A stretch of DNA of 51,613 nt, from the NCBI GenBank assembly GCA_021781655.1, contig JAJXWJ010000018.1:1-51613 (forward strand), in the 5' to 3' direction. The translations under genes were made by a program, and so were the position numbers. Shown here piece after piece: positions 36,581-45,010 of the stretch (the first letter of the stretch is position 1; each line of letters starts with the position of its first letter). This DNA comes from Bacillota bacterium (GTDB lineage: Bacteria > Bacillota > Clostridia > Clostridiales > Clostridiaceae). A model generated the notes under the pieces. That model was not told the DNA's origin, searched no databases, and saw only the letters and a list, made by a program, of their open reading frames with translations.

Positions 36581-37627
36581 ATGAGGATTGTATTTGTAAA
36601 AAATTTAAATGTAGATGAAGTTATTAAAAAAAATGTTTTAAACGGAGATGGAAAAATACTATTAAAAGCTGGTACAAAAATAACTAGAGAACATATAAAT
36701 TATTTAAAAAGTAGCATGATAGTATTTGTATACGTTGAAGATGAAATGTTATCAGATGTAAGAATCGACTTTGAAATGGAAATACTAAAAGAGGATGTTT
36801 TAAATAAAATGCCTCGAATGTTTGATGAAATCGTTAGTGGAAACTATGTTGAATCAACGGAAGCTCTAAAAAATGTAGAAACTTTAGTGGATCATATTAT
36901 AGAAGAGGGAGAAGTAAATACAAATCTTTTCGAGGTTAAAGCCTACGATGATTATACATACATACATAGCCTAGATACTTCTATTATGGCAAGCTTTTTA
37001 GGAATATCTTTAGGGTATGATGAGAATAGGCTAAAGGAATTAAGTAAAGCAGCAATTTTACATGATATAGGTAAAATAAAGGTAGATAACGAACTAATTA
37101 ATAAAAGCAGTGATTTAACAAACGAAGAGTTTAGTGAAGTGAGAAGACATGCAATATATGGCTTGGAAATTTTAAAATCTGCTAAAGGAATTTCAGAAGA
37201 AATAATTAAAGGAGTAGCAGAACATCATGAGAGAGTTGACGGAAAAGGATATCCATTAGGATTAAGTGGTGAGCAAATATCACAATTTGCAAAAATAATA
37301 AGTGTTTGTGATGTATTTACTGCTGTAAGCGCAAATAGATGCTATAGGGATAGATTCGACCCTAAAGAGGCATATGAGTTAATACTTTCAGGCTCTGGTA
37401 CCATGTTTGATCCTGTGATTGTAAATAAATTCAGAGAAACCTTTTATGTGTACCCGTTAGGATGTCATGTTAAGCTTTCAAATAATAAAGAAGGTTATGT
37501 AGTTAAGCAAAATAAAAAGTTTCCAGATAGACCAATTATAAGAATTATTGAAGGTGATAATCAATTTTTTTATGAATTTGATTTGTTACAAAATACTAAT
37601 GTTGTTATAGAAGAAATAATAATGTAA
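36581..37627 (+). CDS. HD-GYP domain protein, probable cyclic-di-GMP phosphodiesterase
   Basis: This is a 348-aa cytoplasmic protein. Residues 1-120 form an unassigned N-terminal domain (with LKAGTKITREHINYLKSS). The HD-GYP core follows, with H(S)LDTSIMA near residue 128, the metal-binding HDIGK near residue 162 and HHERVDGKGYP near residue 213, ending in the DPVIVNKF stretch. Such enzymes hydrolyse cyclic-di-GMP to GMP, linking the second messenger to motility and surface behaviour; its neighbour is a chemoreceptor. A C-terminal extension of 60 residues (from about 290, with HVKLSNNKEGYV) resembles a small beta domain of unknown role. Activity is predicted from the intact motifs only. Confidence 0.9.
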   Translation: MRIVFVKNLNVDEVIKKNVLNGDGKILLKAGTKITREHINYLKSSMIVFVYVEDEMLSDVRIDFEMEILKEDVLNKMPRMFDEIVSGNYVESTEALKNVETLVDHIIEEGEVNTNLFEVKAYDDYTYIHSLDTSIMASFLGISLGYDENRLKELSKAAILHDIGKIKVDNELINKSSDLTNEEFSEVRRHAIYGLEILKSAKGISEEIIKGVAEHHERVDGKGYPLGLSGEQISQFAKIISVCDVFTAVSANRCYRDRFDPKEAYELILSGSGTMFDPVIVNKFRETFYVYPLGCHVKLSNNKEGYVVKQNKKFPDRPIIRIIEGDNQFFYEFDLLQNTNVVIEEIIM

Positions 37628-37657
37628 ATAGCTAATTATTAAAGGAGGCATAAAAAA

Positions 37658-38884
37658 ATGTTTGATGTAATGGATAGATTGTTAAACTATGTAAAATTTA
37701 ATACGAAGTCAAAAGAAGATATGGAGGTAACACCAAGTACAAAAGGACAGTTAATTTTAGCAGAAGTTCTTAAGAAAGAACTTACAGCTTTAGGTCTTGA
37801 AGATATAAAGCTAAGTGAAAATAGTTATTTGGAAGCTACATTGCCTAAAAATGTTGATAAGAAAATTCGTACTATAGGCTTTATTGCACATTTAGATACA
37901 TCTCCTGATATGTCTGGAGAAAATGTTAAGCCAAGAATAGTAAATAACTATGATGGTGAAGCTATAATATTGAATGAGGAGAAAAATGTAATATTGAGTC
38001 CTGCAGATTTTCCAGAGCTAAAGGACTATATAGGTAAAACATTAATAACTACAGATGGTACTACGCTTTTAGGTGCAGATGATAAAGCTGGAATTGCTGA
38101 AATAATGGCTGCAATTTCATATTTAGTTAATAATCCGCAAATTAAGCATGGAGATATTAAAGTTTGTTTTACTCCAGATGAAGAGATAGGACATGGAGCA
38201 CAGTTATTTGATATAGAAGGGTTTGGAGCAGAAGTAGCGTATACTATAGACGGAGGAACTATTGGTGAGCTTGAATATGAAAACTTTAATGCTGCATATG
38301 CAGAAGTAAAAGTTAACGGAAGAAATGTGCATCCAGGAAGTGCAAAAAATAAAATGATAAATTCAATGCATATAGCATCAGAGCTTATAAATATGCTGCC
38401 ATGCAATGAAAGACCTGAATTTACAGAAGGTTATGAAGGTTTTTATCATTTAAATGCTATAAAGGGAACTGTGGAAGAAACGGAATTAGACATAATAATC
38501 CGCGACTTTAATAAAGAAGACTTTGAAAAAAAGAAAGAATTAATAAAAAGAGCAGTACAGCTTTTAAATTTTAAATATGGAGACGGTAGAATAGAATTAA
38601 ATTTAAAAGACCAATATTATAACATGAAGGAAAAAATAGAACCTGTAAAATATGCCGTAGATATAGCTATTGAAGCTATGAAAATGGTAAATATCCAGCC
38701 AAACATAGTGCCTATTAGAGGTGGCACAGACGGTGCAAGGCTTTCCTATATGGGGCTTCCAACGCCAAACATTTTCACAGGCGGACATAACTTCCATGGT
38801 AAATATGAATTTATACCAGTAGAATCTATGGAAAAAGCAGTACAGGTAATACTAAAGATTATACAATTATATAGTGAAGAGTAG
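37658..38884 (+). CDS. pepT: Peptidase T (tripeptide aminopeptidase)
   Basis: This 408-aa, full-length M20 metallopeptidase removes the N-terminal residue of tripeptides in the cytoplasm. The two-zinc site is intact: AHLDTSPD (near residue 79), GADDKAG with the bridging Asp (near 141), the catalytic Glu in [10 protein letters not shown] (near 174), DGG (near 198), and the final histidine in [12 protein letters not shown] (near 381). The dimerisation domain occupies about residues 208-320. The ATG has an AAAGGAGG ribosome site. It is 30 bp after the HD-GYP gene and may share its transcript. It is followed by an unusual inverted-repeat element rather than by a classic terminator. Confidence 0.97.
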   Translation: MFDVMDRLLNYVKFNTKSKEDMEVTPSTKGQLILAEVLKKELTALGLEDIKLSENSYLEATLPKNVDKKIRTIGFIAHLDTSPDMSGENVKPRIVNNYDGEAIILNEEKNVILSPADFPELKDYIGKTLITTDGTTLLGADDKAGIAEIMAAISYLVNNPQIKHGDIKVCFTPDEEIGHGAQLFDIEGFGAEVAYTIDGGTIGELEYENFNAAYAEVKVNGRNVHPGSAKNKMINSMHIASELINMLPCNERPEFTEGYEGFYHLNAIKGTVEETELDIIIRDFNKEDFEKKKELIKRAVQLLNFKYGDGRIELNLKDQYYNMKEKIEPVKYAVDIAIEAMKMVNIQPNIVPIRGGTDGARLSYMGLPTPNIFTGGHNFHGKYEFIPVESMEKAVQVILKIIQLYSEE

Positions 38885-38893
38885 AAATAAACT

Positions 38894-38967
38894 ACAATGG
38901 ACAGTGAAGGTGGATTTTCCTACGCTAAGCTACGGAAAATTTTTAACTTATTTCAATTGTCCATTGT
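38894..38967. repeat. Inverted-repeat element downstream of pepT
   Basis: A perfect 10-bp inverted repeat (ACAATGGACA at 38894-38903; its complement TGTCCATTGT at 38958-38967) encloses an inner stem: ATTTTCC (38914-38920) and GGAAAAT (38934-38940), with GCT-A-AGC at the tip. The 74-bp unit can fold into a cruciform-like or branched hairpin in either strand. It lies between two convergent genes and encodes nothing. It looks like a small mobile repeat or a structured 3' element; I saw no second copy in this window. Confidence 0.65.
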
Positions 38968-39024
38968 CGATTAAATCTTCTTGCGGTTCACTTTCTAATA
39001 TTTTCAAATTTGAGACTGCAAAAA

Positions 39025-39060
39025 GTTTGTTCAAGAATCACATGGGCACGCCCAAACCCT
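39025..39060 (-). repeat. GGGTTTGGGCGTGCCCATGT motif downstream of the malic enzyme gene
   Basis: Read on the minus strand, the 20-nt core starts 15 bases after the stop codon of the malic enzyme gene and continues as GATTCTTGAACAAAC. The same core recurs after manC at 51147 onward, again in the direction of transcription. It can form a short TGGGC-GT-GCCCA hairpin and is much richer in GC than its surroundings. Confidence 0.75.
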
Positions 39061-39074
39061 AAAGGTGCATAATC

Positions 39075-40253
39075 TTAAAATATTCTAGCCACTCCAGTTT
39101 TTATTGCTGCCTTCTTAACAGAATCTGCAACGGCATAGGATATTTTTTTATCTAAAACGCTTGGAATTATATTGTCTTCATTTAAACAATTTTCATCGAT
39201 ATAATTTGCAATTGCATAGGCTGCAGCAAGCTTCATTTCTTCGTTTATAACTTTAGCTCTTACATCTAAGGCACCCCTAAATAACCCTGGAAAAACTAAT
39301 ACGTTATTAATTTGGTTTGGAAAATCAGAACGTCCCGTTCCAATTATTTTCACGCCAGCTTCTTTAGCCTCATCAGGCATAATTTCTGGTACAGGGTTAG
39401 CCATAGCAAAAACTATTGAATCTTTATTCATTGTTTTTACCATTTCTTTAGTCAAAATATTAGGTGCAGACACGCCAATAAATACATCAGCGTCAATAAG
39501 GGCATCCTTTAAATCTCCCTTTATATTTAGAGGATTTGTAACTTTTGCTAAAGCTTTTTTAGCATCATCTACATTTTCAATACCGTTATATAAAATGCCT
39601 ACCTTATCACAGGCTATTAAATTAGTAACGCCAGAGGCTAAAAGAAGATTTGCAATGGCAGTACCAGCGGCACCAGCACCATTAATCACTATTTTAATTT
39701 TATCAATTTCTTTATTAACCAATTTTAGAGCATTAATTAAACCTGCTAATACTACGATTGCAGTGCCATGTTGATCATCGTGAAAAACAGGAATATCTAA
39801 TATTTCCTTTAATTTTTCTTCTATTAGGAAACATCTCGGAGCTGAAATATCTTCTAAGTTTATACCTCCAAAGGTTGGTGCTATCATCTTAACAGTATGA
39901 ACAATTTCATCCACATCTTTAGTATCGAGACAAATTGGAAAAGCATCTACATTTGCAAACTCTTTGAACAATATAGCTTTTCCCTCCATTACTGGCATAG
40001 CCGCTTTTGGGCCTATATCTCCAAGTCCAAGAACAGCGGTTCCATCTGATACTACTGCTACTAAATTGCCCTTAGAAGTATAAGTATATACCGCTTCTTC
40101 ATCTTGATGGATTTTCTTGCAAGGCTCTGCAACGCCAGGGCTATAAGCAAGGCTTAAATCATCCCTTGTTTCTACTGTTATTTTAGATTTAACTGAAATC
40201 TTTCCTGTATATTCTTTATGAAGCTTTAAACTTTCTTCAAAATAATTCATCAT
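39075..40253 (-). CDS. NAD(P)-dependent malic enzyme
   Basis: This 392-aa enzyme converts malate to pyruvate, CO2 and NAD(P)H. It is the short bacterial form, without the phosphotransacetylase-like extension of MaeB. Visible motifs are AYSPGVAEPCK (near residue 33), VSDGTAVLGLGDIGPKAAMPVMEGK (near 68; the lysine is catalytic), the metal-binding VFHDDQHGTA (near 155), the dinucleotide loop INGAGAAGTA (near 190) and FAMANPVPEI (near 280). An AGAGGAG ribosome site precedes the ATG. It is monocistronic. Immediately after the stop comes the GC-rich motif shared with manC. Confidence 0.95.
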   Translation of the reverse strand: MMNYFEESLKLHKEYTGKISVKSKITVETRDDLSLAYSPGVAEPCKKIHQDEEAVYTYTSKGNLVAVVSDGTAVLGLGDIGPKAAMPVMEGKAILFKEFANVDAFPICLDTKDVDEIVHTVKMIAPTFGGINLEDISAPRCFLIEEKLKEILDIPVFHDDQHGTAIVVLAGLINALKLVNKEIDKIKIVINGAGAAGTAIANLLLASGVTNLIACDKVGILYNGIENVDDAKKALAKVTNPLNIKGDLKDALIDADVFIGVSAPNILTKEMVKTMNKDSIVFAMANPVPEIMPDEAKEAGVKIIGTGRSDFPNQINNVLVFPGLFRGALDVRAKVINEEMKLAAAYAIANYIDENCLNEDNIIPSVLDKKISYAVADSVKKAAIKTGVARIF

Positions 40254-40320
40254 GTGTCTCCTCTCACTATTTTAATACTATAATAATATCAGAAAATCAC
40301 AAATATTAAAATGAGTTACT

Positions 40321-40758
40321 TTAGCAGTTCATATTATAAAGGTTTATAAGCTCTTTTATAGAATTTAAAAAAATAGAGGAACTTTTCATTTGTTCTAAAA
40401 GTTTATCTAAATCTTCATTACAGTTTTTGACGTTTACTTCATCTAAATATTTAGAAGCCTTTTTATAATGATTAGCTAAAAAGGTCAAATCCTTTATAAG
40501 TACACATAACACTGGAGGAATATAAAAATCTGTTAATGAAAGACATTGTATATATCCCTCACATCTATAACTGAAGTATCTGCTTTCATTAATTTGCACA
40601 ATGAATTTTAAAAAAGATGGGTTTTTATTGATTTTTTCATTCATTAAAAGTTCATCGATAATGCCGTCCATATATTTTAAGTTTTCATTAAAGTTATTTA
40701 AAATATTAAAGGTATAACTTGTGATTTTTTTATTTGAATTAGAACATAATGGATGCAT
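40321..40758 (-). CDS. Helical protein of unknown function
   Basis: This is a 145-aa protein I do not recognise. It is predicted to be mainly helical. It has a histidine and cysteines in the N-terminal MHPLCSNSNK and a C at the C terminus, plus a CEGYIQCLS stretch in the middle, so a metal or redox role is conceivable but unproven. An AGGAGG-like ribosome site (GGAGGTGC) precedes the ATG at 40758. It is followed on the same strand, 67 bp further on, by the malic enzyme gene, which has its own ribosome site; cotranscription is possible. There is no signal peptide or membrane helix. Confidence 0.5.
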   Translation of the reverse strand: MHPLCSNSNKKITSYTFNILNNFNENLKYMDGIIDELLMNEKINKNPSFLKFIVQINESRYFSYRCEGYIQCLSLTDFYIPPVLCVLIKDLTFLANHYKKASKYLDEVNVKNCNEDLDKLLEQMKSSSIFLNSIKELINLYNMNC

Positions 40759-40903
40759 AGAGCACCTCCTAAAACAAATATGGTAATATATGTATATGAA
40801 TTATAACATATAAATATATGTATGTGCAAAAAATATTGGGGTAACCACCATAAATTCAGTTAATATAATAGTAGGAGAACAATGAAATTTTGAGGTGTTT
40901 TTT

Positions 40904-41218
40904 TTGCTATATGCACTAGTGCTTGCAGGTGGAAAGGGAACAAGGTTATATCCTTTATCTCGTGAAAATAATCCAAAACAATTTTTAAATATAGTTAATA
41001 ATAAAAGCTTTTTAAAAAATACCATAGATAGAATAAAGCCTATTGTTATGAGCGATAACATATATGTCGTAACAAATGAAATATACAAAAATAAGATTGT
41101 AGAGGAGCTTTTAGATATAAAGCAGGAAAATATATATGTAGAGCCTATGAATAAAGAAACTGCTTTATGGAGTACAAAGGTTTTACAAACAAATAAGTTT
41201 AATTTTTCGGTTTATTGA
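40904..41218 (+). pseudogene. manC: Mannose-1-phosphate guanylyltransferase, 5' part, interrupted
   Basis: The first 87 codons (40904-41164) encode the start of a GDP-mannose pyrophosphorylase: LYALVLAGGKGTRLYPLSR, with the nucleotide-binding GGKGTR loop, through EPMNKETA. The frame then runs into foreign DNA and stops at 41216-41218. The rest of the gene (from ETA-TCIGLSA onward) resumes at 50326. I choose the TTG at 40904 because GAGGTG lies six bases upstream; a GTG at 40895 would sit on that site. The enzyme makes GDP-mannose from mannose-1-phosphate and GTP for polysaccharide or glycoprotein mannosylation. As it stands it would be a non-functional 105-residue product. Confidence 0.88.
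41158..41164 (+). repeat. Left attachment site core (attL)
   Basis: AACTGCT at the point where manC similarity stops; the same heptamer occurs at 50325-50331. In both sites the likely crossover dinucleotide is AC (41159-41160). The left flank, AAAGA, is manC sequence and the right flank, TTATGG, is element sequence. Confidence 0.75.
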
Positions 41219-41277
41219 AAAAATTTCTTTTTCAAAGTATAATTTTTACATAACTTAATTGAAATGAGGGACGTTTT

Positions 41278-42435
41278 TTGCTATATGGATTAATAAAGTT
41301 TAAGAAAAAAGAAATACAAGCTATTTGTATTATTTTAATAACTTCTATTATAGGTATTGCTATTAGGGAAAGAGTTATAAATTTTGTTAGTTCAGATTTT
41401 ACAATATATTTAGAACGTTGGTATGATTTTATATTTAACAATGGAAAGATATTAGCTTTGAAATATAATTTTGCAGATTATACTATGCCCTATATTTATT
41501 TATTAACCTTAGGTACCTACATAAAAATTTCAGCTTTAAAATATATAAAGCTCGTATCTATAATTTTTGATTTTGTAGCGGCAATAATCGCAATTTTTAT
41601 TGTTAAAAAGAAATATCCAAATAAAATAACAGCATATTTTGCCTATCCTTTAATTATTTTATTGCCAACAGTAATTTTAAACGGTGCTTTATGGGCACAG
41701 TGTGACATAATATTTACAGCTTTTATGTTAATAGCTATTTATTTTATAATGAATGAAAAATACTCACTAGCTGTATTGTTTTTTGCTATAGCCTTTACCT
41801 TTAAATTGCAGACTATTTTTATTTCACCTTTATTTTTAGTGCTATTATTAAAAAAGAAGATTAAATTAAGGAATACATTTATTGTTCCTGCTGTATATTT
41901 TATTTTTATGATACCTGCCTTAATTGAAGGAAGAGGATTGTTAAGCTTACTAACTATATATTTAGATCAGTCTAAAGAAAAGAGTGAATTAACCTTAAAT
42001 TTGCCTAATATATATTTCATGGTACCAGATGATTCCAATGTAAAACTGCTTACTTATGTTGGAATTTTATTAGCGGTTTTATTAGTATTAGCAGTTGTTT
42101 TTATTCAGGTTAAATATGTTAAAGAGCTTACAAATGAAAAAATAATTGAACTTTCTTTAATATTCACCATTGTAATTCCTTTTTTGTTACCTAGAATGCA
42201 TGAAAGGTATTATTTTACTGCAGATGTTATTTCAGTTTTGTACGCTTTCTATTTTCCTAAAAGGTTTTTTGTGCCGATTATTATTCAAACTGCATCTGTA
42301 CTAGCCTATGTAATGTTTTTGTTTAATATGGAAGTTATTCCTTTGCCTTTTGTTGCGTTAACTGTTTTTGCTGATATCTTATTTATTTTCTATATGTATA
42401 TACAATCAACTACCACGAAATCACCTAATATTTAA
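41278..42435 (+). CDS. GT-C type membrane glycosyltransferase
   Basis: This is a 385-aa protein with about ten hydrophobic helices. The first extracytoplasmic region has SDFTIYLERWYDF, where the acidic residue after TM1 is the usual catalytic acid of GT-C enzymes. NGALWAQCDIIFTAF (near residue 137) and LPRMHERYYFTADV (near residue 302) are hallmarks of polyprenyl-phosphate-sugar-dependent mannosyl-type transferases. It should add a sugar from a lipid-linked donor on the outer face of the membrane. It starts at TTG behind GAGGGA. Its start region resembles that of manC. It is the first gene inside the element and lies 43 bp upstream of a second membrane transferase gene. Confidence 0.78.
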   Translation: MLYGLIKFKKKEIQAICIILITSIIGIAIRERVINFVSSDFTIYLERWYDFIFNNGKILALKYNFADYTMPYIYLLTLGTYIKISALKYIKLVSIIFDFVAAIIAIFIVKKKYPNKITAYFAYPLIILLPTVILNGALWAQCDIIFTAFMLIAIYFIMNEKYSLAVLFFAIAFTFKLQTIFISPLFLVLLLKKKIKLRNTFIVPAVYFIFMIPALIEGRGLLSLLTIYLDQSKEKSELTLNLPNIYFMVPDDSNVKLLTYVGILLAVLLVLAVVFIQVKYVKELTNEKIIELSLIFTIVIPFLLPRMHERYYFTADVISVLYAFYFPKRFFVPIIIQTASVLAYVMFLFNMEVIPLPFVALTVFADILFIFYMYIQSTTTKSPNI

Positions 42436-42477
42436 CTTCATAATAGCTACAATTACGTTAAGGGGAATTGAATACTT

Positions 42478-44115
42478 ATGGAAATATTAAATTATGTTTT
42501 TATTTTTATTACGTTTGTTATTTGTATTTTAGCCATTTTAAAGGTTTATAAAGGGAAGAAAAATGAAAATGAATTGCATTTTGATATTTTAGAAAAGCAC
42601 CATATAAAGCTAGTAAGTGTTATAATTTTAATTGGCTTTATAATAAGAATAATATATTTATCTACCAATCCACCAGGACTAAACCAAGACGAAGCTTCTA
42701 TAGGATATGATGCTTATTCTATCTTAAATTATGGCATAGACAGAAACAATTTTCATAATCCACTTTATCTCGTATCTTGGGGCAGTGGTCAAAATGCTTT
42801 ATATTTATATTTGTTAGTGCCTTTTATAAAAATATTTGGACTAAGTACTGAAATATTAAGATTACCACAAGCAATTTGTGGAACTATGTCACTAATTGTA
42901 TTTTATCTGTTAATTAAAGAACTTTGGAATAAAAATATAGCATTAATTGCACTTATTTTGCTTACTATTAGTCCGTGGCATATAATGATAAGTAGATGGG
43001 CTCTTGAGTCCAATCTTCTACCAGCTTTTTTATTATTCAGTACATATATGCTTGTTTTATCCTTTAAAAATTCAAAAATATTTTTGATATCCATGTTTTT
43101 TTTTGGAATATCTTTATATGCCTATGCACTTTCCTATATAGTTGTTCCAATATATTTATGGATTATATTAATATATGCTCTTTACTATAAAAAAATAAAA
43201 TTAAAGTACTTTACAGGAGGAATAATAATACTTATCCTTCTAACAATGCCGTTGTTTCTCCTGATTTTAATTAATAAGGGAATGATTAAACAAATAATCA
43301 CACCTTTTTTTTCTATTCCTTTAATGGAGGGGTATAGAGGTTCAGAAATAGATATAAAAAGTATAATACCAAATTTAAAAACATTTTTACATATTTTAAT
43401 TACTCAGTCAGATGGACTTGTATGGAATTCAATAAAAGATTATGGGGTTTTTTATTTATTCAGCACACCGTTCATTTTAATTGGAATTGGAAGTTCTATT
43501 GTAATTGCAATTAAAAAAAGAAAGGATAAGCAGTTTAATAATGAGTTGGTATTTTTATCGTGGCTTGTTGCTTCAATAATCATGATTTCATTAACAAATA
43601 CAAATATTAATAGAGAAAATTCAATATTTATTCCTCTAATATATTTTTGTAGTCTAGGAATATGGTTTGTGGTTAAAAATATAAAAAAAGCATTATTTAT
43701 AGTATTTATTATGTATTTAATTTCATTTGTTAGTTTTACTTCTTATTATTTTATGTATTATCCAAAGGAAATGAGCACTGTTTTTTTTCAGTCCTTTGAT
43801 GAGGCAATTAGTTATGCTTGTAATGAGACAAAAGGAACTATCACTATAACGAATGATGTCAATATGCCGTATATTTACGTTTTGTTTACAGAAAAAATTC
43901 CTGTGAGGCAATTTATTTCTACTGTGTTATATGAAAATCCAACGGCGGAATATAGAGTGCCATTAAAGTTTGGAAGGTTTATTTTTGGATATAACGATAT
44001 ATATATATCTAAAAGTCAAGTTTATGTTATAAATAATTCCGATATAGCCTTGTTTGTAAGAAGCGGCTTTAAAATAAAAAGTTTTAAAAATTTCAGTGTA
44101 GCATATTTCAATTAG
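42478..44115 (+). CDS. PMT/ArnT-like (GT39-type) membrane glycosyltransferase
   Basis: This is a 545-aa protein with about 11-12 hydrophobic helices and a C-terminal soluble tail (about residues 440-545). The catalytic first loop carries NPPGLNQDEASIGYDAY (near residue 65), the D-E motif of dolichyl-phosphate-mannose protein mannosyltransferases and ArnT. LLTISPWHIMISRWALESN (near residue 160) is the second conserved block of this group. It uses a polyprenyl-phosphate sugar and transfers it to protein or glycan outside the membrane. It follows the first transferase gene with AAGGGGAAT as ribosome site. Two lipid-sugar transferases inside a broken GDP-mannose gene suggest a shared surface-glycan theme; the acceptor is unknown. 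Confidence 0.85.
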   Translation: MEILNYVFIFITFVICILAILKVYKGKKNENELHFDILEKHHIKLVSVIILIGFIIRIIYLSTNPPGLNQDEASIGYDAYSILNYGIDRNNFHNPLYLVSWGSGQNALYLYLLVPFIKIFGLSTEILRLPQAICGTMSLIVFYLLIKELWNKNIALIALILLTISPWHIMISRWALESNLLPAFLLFSTYMLVLSFKNSKIFLISMFFFGISLYAYALSYIVVPIYLWIILIYALYYKKIKLKYFTGGIIILILLTMPLFLLILINKGMIKQIITPFFSIPLMEGYRGSEIDIKSIIPNLKTFLHILITQSDGLVWNSIKDYGVFYLFSTPFILIGIGSSIVIAIKKRKDKQFNNELVFLSWLVASIIMISLTNTNINRENSIFIPLIYFCSLGIWFVVKNIKKALFIVFIMYLISFVSFTSYYFMYYPKEMSTVFFQSFDEAISYACNETKGTITITNDVNMPYIYVLFTEKIPVRQFISTVLYENPTAEYRVPLKFGRFIFGYNDIYISKSQVYVINNSDIALFVRSGFKIKSFKNFSVAYFN

Positions 44116-44254
44116 TTTAAAGGAAAAAGCTATGTAAATATTAAGGTTGTACAGGGTAAGATGAGTAGGATAATTAATTTTTTGAAATCTGAAGGCTATG
44201 GTGTTATAATGCCAAGTATAATGTATATTTATTTTGATATGAAGGGATGTTATT

Positions 44255-44464
44255 ATGGGAGCAAAAAGTAAAAAAAAGAGAAAACCAAACATTAAACAAG
44301 CTACGAATAATTTAGAAAAAGTTGAAGTTAAAACGGCTGAAAATACTACAAAGAAGGAAATTAAGGTTTTAGGAAAGGACAGTAACATACATCCGTTATG
44401 GTATGTTGCATGCTTTGTTTTTCTAGTTGTTGCAATTTATGCCTATAATCATGTGAATCACTAG
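44255..44464 (+). CDS. Small single-helix membrane protein, unknown
   Basis: This 69-aa protein has a very basic N terminus (MGAKSKKKRKPNIKQ), a charged middle, and one hydrophobic helix near the C terminus (WYVACFVFLVVAIYAYNHV). It is therefore probably anchored with its long N-terminal part in the cytoplasm. An AGGGATG ribosome site precedes the ATG. The stretch from 44116 to 44254 upstream holds nothing convincing. It ends 18 bp before a 38-bp palindrome that probably terminates its transcript. I recognise no family. Confidence 0.5.
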   Translation: MGAKSKKKRKPNIKQATNNLEKVEVKTAENTTKKEIKVLGKDSNIHPLWYVACFVFLVVAIYAYNHVNH

Positions 44465-44482
44465 TATTAAAGCATTTTGTTA

Positions 44483-44520
44483 TAGCACAATATAGTTGAC
44501 TAATCAACTATATTGTGCTA
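44483..44520. promoter_or_regulatory. 38-bp palindrome: MarR-type operator and/or terminator
   Basis: TAGCACAATATAGTTGA and its exact complement flank CTAA, giving a perfect 17-bp stem followed by TTTTATTTT. It is a good terminator for the small membrane gene. The central TAGTTGA-CTAA-TCAACTA also fits the palindromes bound by MarR regulators, and the MarR gene starts 28 bp downstream. Operator function is inferred. Confidence 0.6.
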
Positions 44521-44548
44521 TTTTATTTTTATGGGAGATGAATAATTT

Positions 44549-45010
44549 ATGGACTACAATGTTAATAACATAATAAAACTTACTAACAGCATATATAGAT
44601 GTAATCAAGCTTTTATAGATGAGAAATTTCAAAAGTATGGCCTTACAGCAGGTTCTTATTCCTATTTAATGGTATTAAATAAAAAGCCAGGTATTAGCCA
44701 AAATGAAATAAGCAAGGAGCTCAGTGTAGATAAAGCTATGTCTGCAAGAACAATAAAAAAGTTAATTGAACTTGGTTACGTTGAAAAAATAGAAAATGAA
44801 AATGATGTTAGATGTTTTAAGCTTTATATTACGGAGAATGGTAAAAAAATAGTTCCAGATATAAAAAAAGTTATTGACGATTGGATTGAAATTTTACTTA
44901 AAGGGAATAGTAAAGAAAATGTTGAAAAAGGGATACAGTTTTTAAAATCAGTACTGAACAACGGAAATTCATGGAGAAAGACACAAGGTGAAGAGGTGAA
45001 CAAGGTTTGA
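44549..45010 (+). CDS. MarR-family transcriptional regulator
   Basis: This is a 153-aa winged-helix protein. The DNA-binding core is about residues 30-100: PGISQNEISKELSVDKAMSARTIKKL is the recognition helix region and ENENDVRCFKLYITENGKK the wing. MarR proteins dimerise and release DNA when bound to phenolic or drug-like ligands. Its stop overlaps the start of the efflux gene by four bases (TTGA), so the two are translationally coupled. The 38-bp palindrome just upstream is a candidate operator. A GGGAGATG ribosome site precedes the ATG. Confidence 0.9.
   Translation: MDYNVNNIIKLTNSIYRCNQAFIDEKFQKYGLTAGSYSYLMVLNKKPGISQNEISKELSVDKAMSARTIKKLIELGYVEKIENENDVRCFKLYITENGKKIVPDIKKVIDDWIEILLKGNSKENVEKGIQFLKSVLNNGNSWRKTQGEEVNKV

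Noticed and set aside
38874-39062. A 62-codon frame overlapping the end of pepT
   Set aside because: It runs through the inverted-repeat element and the GC-rich motif in a frame without ribosome site; non-coding elements explain the region better.
44161-44271. A 36-codon frame (MSRIINFLKSEGYG...) before the small membrane gene
   Set aside because: Only a weak GGGTAAG ribosome site, it overlaps the next gene in another frame and matches no family; treated as chance.
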